Assembly (NCBI RefSeq): GCF_027409185.1
Contig: NC_084462.1
Location: 24,341,577-24,405,576, forward strand
Source of the DNA: Cynocephalus volans
Taxonomy: Eukaryota > Chordata > Mammalia > Dermoptera > Cynocephalidae
Direction of reading: 5' to 3'
Length of the DNA: 64,000 nt
A program made the position numbers and the translations under genes. Below the pieces are notes generated by a model, which made no database searches, was not told the origin of the DNA, and saw nothing but the letters and a program-made list of their open reading frames with translations. Shown here piece after piece: positions 46,261-56,238 of the stretch. Every line of letters starts with the position of its first letter. The first letter of the stretch is position 1.

Positions 46261-47760
46261 CTCAATAGAGATTAGTTAGAAACAACCTAACTGTCAAAGA
46301 AATGATGATTACATCATAAATAATGGTAGTTACAAACCAATATAAATGAAAGCTTTGGGTCATCCTACCAGGTAAGTCACCAAGAATTGCAGAGGCGATA
46401 GCTAGAGGTGAGGGGAACGTAGAATAAACAGAGAAAGAGGGAGAGGATGACTACCAGTTGCCGCCCTCAGACCCACTGCAGCAAGAGGGGCTGCGGGTCA
46501 TCGCACTGACCTCCCTCCTGTGAGTCTCCTCTCATGAAGGAAAGCCCCTGGGAACCACAGAGGAGTTGCTCCCTGACCTCGTATGAAAATGTAGCTCTGT
46601 GCAGTACGAAGGGGTAGACTGCGGCAGCCATGAGAGTGCATTTTGCAAACCTCTAACAACAGGGACTGTAACTGACTGAGGCACCCACTGCTAGTCAAAT
46701 CCTGCACAGTGAAGCGCTTTTCCCATGGGATGCTCACAGCTGATGACAGGGCACAGCAGAAATACTAAAGCTGGCCCATCCCTGGGAGATGCAGGACTGC
46801 CCTGATGGTCACCTTTGATTCAAGGACTTCCCAACACTCCTGCCAAACTTTCCTTAGACTGGACAGTGTCCTAGCATGCTCCTTCCCATGCTCCTTTACT
46901 CAAGGTCAGCCTTGCATCAAGGCTGACAGCTGTCCCAGCCTCACCTGCTACCTCCACATTATCTCTCACAGGTGTTTCTTCTGCAATAATGTTTGCATTT
47001 CTAATCCTGTCTCAGCACCTACTTCTTGGAAGACCTGCACTGAACAACGGGCATAGCAAAATCCTCCTAAATGTCCATTAGGACATTGGAATAATCCCAT
47101 CACATATATCTGAAGTGAAAAACAAAAAAGAAAAGGGAAGGGGGATAGAAAAAAATTTTGCTACTGAAAAATTATTGGGAATATATATGCTTAAACCATG
47201 ATTATCTCCCAGTCATGGGATTCTAGGTGATTTTTATTTTCTTTATTCATGTTTTTTGGTGATTTTTCAAATTTTCTTCAAAAAGCATGCATTACTTTTT
47301 CCAATTAGCAGAAACAGTTCATTTCACAAACCACTACATAAGACTCCTTATAAATGTACATTCAGGCTTTCCACGAGGGTAGCCTTGATAAGCTGAATCG
47401 GAACCCATCTCATATTTTTGCAAGGCTCACTGACACCTTAAATGGAGAAGAGGGCACATAAAATGACAATCTTCATACGTACTGATCGTGGATGTTGCTG
47501 TCTCTGTCCCCTCCCTCATCCCTCAGCACTGCTTTTACATGTGGGAACTAAAACTCTGGAGATGAACTGGGCCACTTCCGTGTTTCCCTCCTTTTTCTTC
47601 TCCTGCCATTGCCCAAGTCCCAATTCTTGCTGGTCAATTTTATGAACTGTACAGATGCTGGAGGTAAGAGAAAAGATACTGACAGCTGAGGGGGGAAGGA
47701 TTCCTGGCTTGATGGTCACACTAGTTTCCCCATCACCCATCCCAGGACCCTCGGGAGCAC
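46261..47760. other. Unassigned sequence between NXPE copies A and B
   Basis: No exon found. The minus-strand frame 46498-46737 shows no family resemblance. An old LTR or L1 tail may be present but I cannot support one. Confidence 0.35.
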
Positions 47761-48293
47761 TCAGGTGGGGCAGATGAAGGAGAGGAGTAAGTCCACCTCA
47801 TTGCCGACGATGAGTGGCCCCGGGTGGATATTGTCTGGCGGGGCCAGGCTGGAGGTCATTTCCCAGGCATCCACAAGGGCCACACGGAGGTCAGCGAAGG
47901 CAGTTCGCAGGAGCCAATTCAACTGGAGGGTGAACCCATCACTCCCATACACAGACTTGTAGCCGGTGTAGGCCAGTTTGATGACCACAAGAGTGCTGGG
48001 TTCCCAGGCCAGCAGGGCGGCCACGGCCACCCAGATCCCTGTCAGTCATCACACAAAAATGGATGGAGGGAAGGTGGTGAAGTGAGCTCCCAGGCCCAGC
48101 ACCACCATGGTGTGGGAGCCCCCGGCCAGGCCCCCCAGCTGCCAGGCCACAGAGTGCAGGGAGGCCACTGGTGTGTGGAGCGAGCGCAGGGGCCAGCCGT
48201 GGGCTCGCCAGTGCAGCACTATGCCCCGAGAGGTCTCCACCACCATCAGGGGCCCCGTCTGGTATGTGACATGTAGATCCACTGGCTTCAGGG
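47761..48293 (-). pseudogene. NXPE copy B last exon with two adjacent stops
   Basis: Same 533-bp length as copy A's exon. The frame 48049-48293 reads MDLHVTYQT to FPPSIFV and stops at TGA TGA (48046-48051). Copy A has CGA CGA, so both are CpG-type changes. After the stops the same frame resumes ([28 protein letters not shown]) to TGA at 47761. The Asp and His of the esterase remain. Confidence 0.9.
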
Positions 48294-49393
48294 CTGTGCA
48301 GAGTGTGAGGGTGGTCAGGGGTTAACATAGGGCTGTACTTTTCATTTAAAACTACAAAGGATCTAGGTTCTCTTTTCTCTTAGCACATAGGTATCCTACG
48401 ACCACCTGGTTTTGCTCTTCCTAATGTGTGATATTACCAGTCACCTCTTAGTTCCCAAATGTGAAGGCTTACTCTCAGTCCCCAGACACTTGAGCAGGAG
48501 GGTAGACAACATCACACAGGCCTCCAGGTCTCCAGGTGGGGCAGCTGGTGTTTTCAGATAGCTCGTGTAAACAAACAGCAGCCCACTTCCAGACTATTTC
48601 ATGCCAAGAGGCCTGATAAGGCTGCTTTCATGCTTGTGGGTAAGAGGGTAGAGCAATGGGGGCTCAGGGGGGTTCCCTTCATGAGAACACAGACCCGTGT
48701 GGACCCTACACACCTCTCTGTGGGGTGAGGGAAGACAGGTGGTGGAGGGGGTGGGTGCTCATGTTCTCTTTTCTTGCTCATCCTTGGCTCTCATGTTACC
48801 CTTTTTCCGCAGTAAGGCATATTCCTTCATTCACGTTATGTTGCATTGTGGAATTTGTCCTAAACCCTAGTGAAAGGTGAAGACTCAGATAAGACTCAGC
48901 TTGCATAACAGTCTGACCTCTTTTAACTTTTATCCCCAAAGAAGTAAATACCAAAACTCTGTCTGAAGCACTGACATCTCACTTCAATTCCTATCTTGTG
49001 TCTTCAAATGCCTCATCCACTCGTTTCCCTAGAGGTCCCCTCCCACCTCTTTAACCCAGTGTGAAGGGCTATGAAATAAATACACCGTCTCCTCCTACTC
49101 CTGCCCCCTGGCTGCCAATCCAGGCACCCCATTAACCTCCATTTGCAGTTCATTTTGTGGTTATCTAGAGTTATTCGGTCATTTCCATTCATTCTAGAAC
49201 CAATCACTCAGCAAGTACTGTCAAGGCCTCCAGCATCCTTCCTTTACTGCTGACACTATATTTCTTTACCTGTTCAGCCTCTCCCTGCCTCACATGTGGA
49301 CTGTACAGCTGTGTTATGACTGGGCTTTGCCCTCTCTTTTTTCAATCCCATCGGTCTAACGAACTGAAAACTCTGCTTAAAAACATCCAGTGT
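48294..49393. other. Copy B intron, mostly unassigned
   Basis: Possibly L2-derived text at 48970-49350. No exon seen. Confidence 0.35.
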
Positions 49394-49503
49394 ATGGCTG
49401 GCCCGTGGCTCAGTTGGGAGAGTGTGGTGCTGATAACACCAAGTCAAGGGTTAAGATCCTCTTACCAGTCATCTTTTAAAAACAAACAAACAAACAAACA
49501 AAG
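49394..49503 (+). mobile_element. tRNA-Ile-derived SINE, young copy
   Basis: The body 'ggctggcccgtggctcagttggg...gctgataacaccaagtcaagggttaagatc' has an (A/CAAA)n tail. Perfect 15-bp target duplication aaaaacatccagtgt at 49379-49393 and 49504-49518. Confidence 0.9.
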
Positions 49504-49854
49504 AAAAACATCCAGTGTCTCCCAATTGTCACAACACAAACCCCTAAATCCTGGATTCTCTACAATTCTCTTCTTAAATTCCAACTCTGTTCCTCCAGTA
49601 CCCCTCAGCAAGTCCTCAGGTCCAGACAAGCTTGTGCATATACCTGCTCTCCTGTAATGTGGAGATTATGCATAATCAAGTCACCCTGTTTCTCAGCCCT
49701 TCCCCTGCCCCAAAGCAGGCGTCCTGTCCTTTCGCATCACTCTACTGAAACCCAGGCATTTTGCACCATTGACAGGATGTTTCCTGCCTTCTCACAGCCC
49801 TCTTACTCCTCTTGTTCTTTTCAGTGTCCTACTCCCTCCCCCATGGCTACTCAC

Positions 49855-50035
49855 AGGGCACGGTGTCACACAGATATTCCCAGCACTGCCGGAATGTGGA
49901 GCCCCCCATCATGTGGACGATGTGGCCATCCAAGATGCTGTCAGCAGTGGGAAGGAGTGGCAGGCGCAGGCCAGCGGAAGCCAGAGGGCTTTGGGGCTGG
50001 GATCCCAGGGTAGCGTGGCTGTTCAGGGGACAGAA
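49855..50035 (-). pseudogene. NXPE copy B esterase exon, frameshifted, GGS
   Basis: Acceptor CTTACAG precedes TTCTGTCC; donor GTGAGTAGCC at 49845-49854. At 181 bp it is 32 bp shorter than copy A's 213 bp, so the incoming frame ends at a TGA. The GDS end lies in another frame and reads HIVHMMGGSTFRQCWEYL, the catalytic motif changed to Gly-Gly-Ser (codons at 49898-49906). Confidence 0.88.
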
Positions 50036-50127
50036 CTGTAAGCAAAACGATAAGCAGGTACAGAAGAGGCTAAAGCTGTGAGCGTGAAGTAAGTGCTGCC
50101 CTTTCTGCAAGCCCCAGTGCCACTTGC

Positions 50128-50201
50128 CCAGACTCTCTCTCCTCTCCCTGGCCATGACGATTGGAGAAATACACCGAGGGAGGACGTTGTCTGTCACATT
50201 C
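50128..50201 (-). pseudogene. NXPE copy B linker exon with a GC donor
   Basis: Acceptor TTCTTTAG precedes GAATGTGACAG; reads NVTDNVLPRCISPIVMARER and on to SLG over 74 bp. The donor is GCAAGT (50122-50127), where copy A has GTGAGT. GC donors can work, but this one adds to the decay. Confidence 0.85.
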
Positions 50202-51013
50202 CTAAAGAAAAACCAACTGGCAGGAAGGGGAGCCCTTAATGGAAGTGTGTGAGGGGAGGAATCCTGAGCTAAGGCAAAGGCGGGAGTGGGGTGGGGGGGC
50301 GGGTGGATTCTTGGAGGAAAGAGGTTCTCAGAGTCAAGGGCTTTTGCGCCAGCATCAGGCTCCTGGGAGGTAGTGAGGGCTTAGAAGGAGGAGACAGGTT
50401 GGAAACAAGTTTAGGGATCCAGGTTCTTTGAATTTCCTTGTCACAGGGATTTCATCTCTGCAGAAAGCAGATTTGCTTTAAAATGTACCCAGGAATTTGG
50501 TTTTATTTAGGTGTGGTGAGGCCAACAGTTCAGGAGGAGATTCCCATTGAAGAAATAGTTTGTTACTTGTGTTCCCAAGGTGAAGGGGCACAGCATGTCT
50601 CGCAGGCCACCCAGGGAAGCACGGGGGGTCAGTCAGGAGGTGGACGGAGTGAGGGAAAAGCATGGGCTAAAGGATCTACTGTGGTTTTCACAGGAAGGAA
50701 TGGGCAAGGCGGGTAAGTCACTGAGCAGGTTTAAGATGTGCTAATTTGAATAATTTGGGTGGGCTCTGGGCTATAGAGATGGTCTTCCGTTGTCTGGCAT
50801 CCGGCCATGGGGTGATTTAGGGCTGGGAATGGTATACGGGGCTGCAGGAACCTGACAAAAGGAGGCGGTATGGTCTCAGGATTGAGTGGTTTGCATGTCA
50901 AAGGCATCCTCACAGGCACGCTGTTTGCTATCTCTAGTGGTTAGCTGACCCTGACAGGGGCAGTCCCTCCCTGGATCCACAAGGCTCTAGGATAATAAAG
51001 CATCATAAAATTC
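50202..51013. other. Copy B intron, unassigned
   Basis: G-rich text at 50280-50310; no exon or named repeat. Confidence 0.35.
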
Positions 51014-51029
51014 AGAAAACAGGCTGGCC

Positions 51030-51602
51030 AAAGGCTTCGGTGCCCTGCCTGGGGGCCCAGGGCATGGAGCTGGAGACCAGACCACCCCTACAACCAGGCA
51101 AACCGCCAGTGCCAAGGAGCATACCAGAAACATCACCTCCGTGTGGATCGCCCACCACAGCCACCACAGTAACCACGGCTGCCACGTAAGTGGCTAGATG
51201 ACACAACCACCACACAGATGGTCCACCAGCCACTGGAGTGCCCTGACACAAGGAGAGTCACCAGCAGAGACCAAAGAAAAGAAGAGGATGTCTCTCTCCA
51301 CAAAGCCCATTCCAGAGTGACAGCAGAAGCATCTGCTCTATGATAACACTGGGGGACCTGAACACACCTCTCAGCATTGGACAGATCATCTAGGCAGCAA
51401 ATCAACAGAGTAACCATTACTCTTTCAGAAGGAGAGAAGTAATCTAGGGTTTTCAGTGGGGGGGGGGGAGATTGGACAAGGGGCATAGAGAATAAGTACA
51501 ACTTGTAACAAAATACATACTAGTAATATTGATTTGATCAATGTATGTCAATTGAATCCCCAGAATATGTATAATCAATTATGATTCAATAAAAACAAAG
51601 AA
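51030..51602 (+). mobile_element. 573-bp internally deleted L1 derivative
   Basis: L1 5' UTR text (51030 to about 51340; compare 19080-19180) joins a short ORF2 piece ('gggggacctgaacacacctctcagc', compare 20770), then 3' UTR and a tail with AATAAA (51589-51594). Flanked by perfect 16-bp duplications agaaaacaggctggcc at 51014-51029 and 51603-51618, so it entered as one unit, inside the head of a SINE. Confidence 0.75.
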
Positions 51603-51608
51603 AGAAAA

Positions 51609-51690
51609 CAGGCTGGCCGGTTAGAATACAGTGCTGATAACACCAAGTCAAGAGTTCGGATTCCCGTACTGGCCAGCCGCCAAATAAAAC
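51609..51690 (+). mobile_element. tRNA-Ile-derived SINE, split at its head by the L1 derivative
   Basis: 'aggctggccggttagaatacagtgctgataacacc...gttcggattcccgtactggccagcc', then A-rich. Its first bases are also present before the L1 derivative at 51021-51029 as part of the duplication. Confidence 0.8.
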
Positions 51691-51719
51691 ACAGAAAATA
51701 CAAAACACAATTAGTGCAC

Positions 51720-52160
51720 GAAGATGTTTGGAGCCTTTTATAAGAAGAATTAACTCTCCTCCTGGTCTCACAAGCCCCACCTGGCAGATCCCCGCTTCCA
51801 TTCTCCCCGAAATGGCGGAATCTGACGTCAGTTCTCTGCACCAAGCGTCAGCCTTCGGCCCAGCTGGACGCTCCGCCCTCCCTGAGACTCCCGCTTCCCC
51901 TGGCTTCCGGGACGCTTCAGTGTCCTGGTGGCTCCTTTCCTGACTCCTCCCCTTCTCCTCAGCCTCTCTCGGTTGGAGTGTGCGCTTCAGTCCTTGCTCC
52001 TCTTTTCTAATTACGCTCTCAGCCTCCTGATTTAGTCTCAGCCTAGACTTCTCAGCCCAGTTCCAGGTTTGTGGACCTAACCGTGCACTCAGCACCTCTG
52101 CTCCGTGTCTCATGCACACGAGCGGACCTGGACTCCCAGTCTCCACCCTCGCCTGCCTCA
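51720..52160. other. GC-richer block with a CRE-like palindrome
   Basis: CpG dinucleotides are denser than in the surrounding DNA (roughly 20 in 400 bp), with a TGACGTCA palindrome near 51824-51831 and a 'gaaatggcgg' just before it. It could be a relic promoter or an old repeat. No exon attached. Confidence 0.35.
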
Positions 52161-53330
52161 CACGTGGCTTTCACCATTTCAGCTGATGGCACCAACTCCT
52201 TCCAACGTCCTTCCAGGGGAGCAGGCTCAAACCCATCTGTGATTTTCTTTTTTTTTTTTTTTCGGCACATTCCACATTCTCTCTCTGAGGAAATCCTCTG
52301 GGCGCTGCCTTCAGAATATGTCCAGAAATGAATCCCTTTACTGCGACCTTTACTACTATAACCTAAGTCCAGGGCCTGATCACCAAGAGCCTCCTACCTT
52401 TCAGTCTCCCTGTTCCTCCCTTAGCCTTCTGCAGTCCATCCTCATTTTTTCCCCATTTTAAAAATTGTGGTAAAATACCCATACATAAAATGTATCATCT
52501 TAACCGTTTTTAAGGGTACAGTTCCTGGTATTCAGCACATTCGCAGTGCTCAGCAACCATCACCACCACCTGTCTCCAGAATTCTCCTCATCTTGCAAAA
52601 CTGAAACTGTGCCCATTAAAAACTAAATCTTCATCCCTCCCTCACCCCAGCCCCTGGCAACCACCACTCTACTTTCCGTCTCTGTGATTTTGACTACTCC
52701 AGATACCTTATATAAGTACAACCATACAGGACAGATGACTCTAACTACAGAAGTCTGAGAGGCCCTTTTGAAATGTAACTCATACTATGGCTCTCCTCTG
52801 CTCAAAACCTGCAATGACTCCCCTGTCACTTAGAGCAAAAACCGACATACAGAGCCCTTGCTGGTCACGCTGTGCCCTCCTCTTAACCTTCCTGGTCTTT
52901 TCATCTACCGTTTTCATCTACCATTTGGCTTCCCTGCTGCTCCTCAGATGCACCAGGCCTGCTCCTGCATCCTCTCCACCCGGAATGCTCTTCCCCCAAG
53001 TATCTCCTTGGCCAACTCTCTCACCTCCTTGCTCTCATCTCATTCCTCAAATGTTGTCTTCTTAATAACATCTACCCCAATTCCCTATTGAACATTGCAA
53101 CTTGCCCCCACCACACTCACTCCTAATCTTCCCTCCTCTATATTTTAAAATTTCCATGTCACATATTTCTCTCTAACATCATGCATAATTTACTTATTGT
53201 TATGTGCATTGCTTACTGTCCCTTCCTCCTGTCACATGTAACTGAACAAGAGCAGGTTCTTCAACAGTTTGTTCAATGCTCTATAGAGCAGGGACACACA
53301 GCAGGTGCTCACTATGCATTTGCTGAATGT
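52161..53330 (+). repeat. L2 LINE, interrupted by an L1 fragment
   Basis: L2 text at about 52161-52454 ('caccatttcagctgatggcaccaac') and 52775-53330 ('ggctctcctctgctcaaaacctgcaatgactcccc' to 'gtgctcactatgcatttgctgaatg'). The latter is the clearest L2 3' end in the window. Confidence 0.75.
52455..52740 (-). mobile_element. Old L1 3' fragment, minus strand, inside the L2
   Basis: The plus text 'attgtggtaaaatacccatacataaaatgtatcatcttaacc' and 'gcaaccatcaccaccacctgtctccagaa' is antisense L1 tail. Confidence 0.65.
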
Positions 53331-53929
53331 CAGAAGGGACTAATTGAAGAGCTTGTGTCTTAGGAGGAGTGGGGAATTTGCTTTCTGGCTGGGAGCAATG
53401 TGGGTGGGGGGGCAGTTAGAGAAGATTCTTGAAATTTGGAGAGATCCAAAAGTGTGGTGTGCTCTGAGAGTATCAAGTCACCAGTGCCCCATGGAGGTGA
53501 CAGAATTCAGGGGGCAGGTGCAGGACGATCCCAGGGACCCTGGATCCACGTGGAGGCATCTGTTCCCCCAGCAGGGCCCAAGATCACACAGGTTTGACCA
53601 ATTAGCACTTTGGGGAGACCATTGTGGACAGAGGACTAAGGAAGGATTCCTGATGGTCAAGGTGGGCTCCTTTGCAGGAGCCTAGGTGAAGGGAAACCTC
53701 CTTACCTGTCCAGCTTCAGAGGTCCTGAGAATTGGATTAAAGTTGATGTAAAGAAAACACCTGAACTTGGGATCTCAAATCCTGTCCACTACACGTTCAC
53801 CACACATGCAATTATCTTTAACATCCGTCGCCTATCAGCAGACTGTTACAGCATCTGGCACAGCGTAGGGAGGGGCTCGACAGCAACAGATGCCCGAGGC
53901 AGGATCATAAAAGCTAACAGAGCCATGTT
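53331..53929. other. Copy B intron, unassigned
   Basis: Minus-strand and plus-strand frames here have no homology that I recognise. Confidence 0.35.
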
Positions 53930-54130
53930 CCTGTTCTAAGCCCTTCACATACATTAACTTAGTTGTCCTTACCACAGCTCTATGAGGTAGGTACTATTAT
54001 TATCCCCTTTTACAAATGAGAAAACTGAGGTGCAGAGAGGTTAAGTAACTTAAGTAATCAGAGATGACATTAATCGTAATTGGCAAATAGTAACTGGTGG
54101 AGCAGGGATTCTAACCCAGGCACTTTCACT
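53930..54130 (+). repeat. MIR SINE
   Basis: 'tatccccttttacaaatgagaaaactgaggtgcagagaggttaagtaactt' to 'ggagcagggattctaacccaggcac' is a clear MIR. Confidence 0.85.
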
Positions 54131-54839
54131 CCAGAGACGCTGGCCTTTACTTCCACGTGACATCCCGAGGCGACTCCTGCTTCCAGTCATAGGTTTATTT
54201 CCAATTGACTAATGCAAAAGCGACACGTGATTCTTCCTTTCTGACCAAAAAGAGCAATACAAATTGGTCTGAAAAGACCGGGGTTTGCTAGTGTTAAATT
54301 CTCTGGCTGGAGAGTGAATGCTACCAGGAATTCCCCAGACACGGGAAAGCTCCAGAGGTGGGCGTCTGGTGCGAGAAGGCACCATGGGCATCTCCAGCTC
54401 AGCTCACTTCTGCGCTTCTGAGCTCCCCCGGTCACAGCGGGCCGCTGCTAACTTTTACGCTCATTAGAGCTCCCTTCTGCGGGGCCTCGGAGCAGCAGCC
54501 AGCTCAATGGCCAAACTCGCACCTGAGCTTCCAGGCTGTAGTGTTCCCTTCTCCCTCCGTGGGGTCACATCCAATTCTCTTCTCCCTGCTGTTGTTTTCT
54601 AAATCTACATCCCTCCTTGCAGCGGCCGTCAGAAGGGTGGAGAGGACTGGGACTCTTCCCTTTTTCCATAGGTCTGTGGTTCTCTTTCTAGCATCAGCGA
54701 AATTGTCACGTGTCCTGACCATCATAGGCCAGGTTGGGTGCCCTTTCTCTGTGTCATCAAACCACTCAGGACATACTATGCTTAAGCTCTCATCACACTA
54801 CATATTTTAAAGTCATGTGCCTCTTCACTGACAACTTGT
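54131..54839. other. Unassigned, moderately GC-rich
   Basis: The 150-codon frame 54358-54810 has no recognised domain and no splice support. Confidence 0.35.
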
Positions 54840-54960
54840 AGAGAGCAGGGGTGCCAACTGTTTTCCATCAGTAGTCAGTCAGCACTTGGTGTGAGAGCTG
54901 GCATATAGTAGGTGCTCAGCAAACGTGTTTAATAGAAGTGAGATGAATGACAAGGGAAGC
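54840..54960 (+). repeat. L2/MIR-like 3' end
   Basis: 'agctggcatatagtaggtgctcagcaaacg' is the common end of these elements. Confidence 0.55.
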
Positions 54961-55024
54961 AGTTTAGGCAGAATAATAACAGTGACCAGGATTCAGGCAC
55001 CCCAGATGAGGCTGGGTTTCTTAC

Positions 55025-55567
55025 CACGCCATCAGGGCCTCTTTATGGGGTGTAGTCACATGCCAGTAATGTCCAGCTGAATGTCCTAGCAGTGAGTCAC
55101 AGGGCAAGGTAGAGGGCCGAGCACAGAACCAGAGCTCACCCGAATCTTCCTCCTTGTAGTGACAGGTGAATTCTTCCCCCCCTGTCAACAGGGCGTTCAC
55201 ATTGCAAGTCACATTTTCTTCATATCCTGGGGGTCCCCGGAAATAACCTATGAAATCCACTGTGGCCCAATAGTCTCTCCAGATTTTCTGCAGAACCCCC
55301 ACAGCCTAGCTAGAGTGGATCAGCCTCACTTGCACCTGAGCCTCCCCAGCCCAGAGCAGGGGGAAGGACAACAGGTATATGCCATTCTCCAGATCCTGTA
55401 TATCCCTAGTTACCCCTGCCTTTAAGTCTGGACCCAAGAGCTGTGCCCAAAACAGATCCCCACCATGGGTCTTGTGCCTGCCTCGGTGGTCCCTGGCCAC
55501 AAGGACAGCCTCTAGGTAGCCTCCTAAGGTATAGCTGCCCTGGGCAGGATCCCCCAGGTGGCAGGTA
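55025..55567 (-). pseudogene. NXPE copy B main exon, 3' part
   Basis: Homologous to copy A 41563-42100. Reads [20 protein letters not shown] to RLIHSS, then TAG (55306-55308, Glu in copy A), then AVGVLQKIWRDYWATVDF to ALMAW. The donor GTAAG is kept (55020-55024). Confidence 0.88.
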
Positions 55568-56052
55568 TATTAGGCCTCACGGCTAGTTTAACATCAGCAC
55601 ATGCAGGTTAAGCAACTTTCCCCCTTCTCCCCCTCCCGTTTCTGTTTTCTGCTCTGGGAACTGAGATCCCTCTCCTCAGAAGGGGTAATATCCCTCTCCT
55701 GGGAAGGGGTAAACATTACTGTTATCATCCAAGGAATGTCTTGTGGTCTGTGTTTAGCAGGCTTCAGGCTGGAATGCTTCGTACCGAGATAGTGGCTAAT
55801 CAAGAGACTATGCCTTAAGCAACCAGATGTTATCAGACCACAAGGGCTGTGTCACCTTGCACACCACTGATTTCAAAATTCCCCACTACTCTGTCAGAAC
55901 CCTCCCTAAGAGTCTTATAAACCTCCTGCTTTCCTTGGTTTGGGAGAACTGATCTGGTTCAGTTTCCCCTCCACGTTAGTGGAATAAACCTTTTGGCTAA
56001 AATGGCTCCTGGACTGGGTGTCTCTCTTTTCTCTGTGTTGCCGAACCTAACA
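55568..56052 (+). mobile_element. Solo LTR inserted in the NXPE copy B main exon
   Basis: 485 bp starting TATTAGG (from TGTTAGG) and ending CCTAACA, with TATAAAC near 55916 and AATAAA at 55983-55988 on the plus strand, antisense to the gene. Exon text stops at 55567 and resumes at 56053 ('atgtggaagtctgggg', compare copy A 'gtggaggtctgggg' near 42104). The short target duplication, about 4 bp, is blurred. Solo LTR, probably class I by length and ends. Confidence 0.85.
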
Positions 56053-56238
56053 ATGTGGAAGTCTGGGGACTTGTGGAGGCAAGAACGTTCCCATCATTTC
56101 CCGGGGCTAGAGCCAGTAGAGAAGATGGGTCAGGTTGGGAAGCTCCTGGGGAGGTGAGCCAGAGGACTTGTGTGCAGGGCTGGGCCCTGGAGGCTGAGGG
56201 ATGGGATTGTCAGGCCAGGAAACCCTGAAGTACCCGAC
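56053..56238 (-). pseudogene. NXPE copy B main exon, 5' part
   Basis: Starts after acceptor CTACCGAAAG with VGYFRVSWPDNPIPQPPGP (copy [13 protein letters not shown]). Reads to LPNLTHLLYWL and hits TAG at 56107-56109. One base is missing relative to copy A just at the stop, so the frame is also shifted. The stem is shorter than in copy A. Confidence 0.85.

Noticed and set aside
51586-52161. 191-codon minus-strand frame
   Set aside because: Crosses a SINE and an unassigned GC-rich block; the composition looks accidental.
54358-54810. 150-codon plus-strand frame
   Set aside because: No domain, no splice support; lies in a copy B intron.
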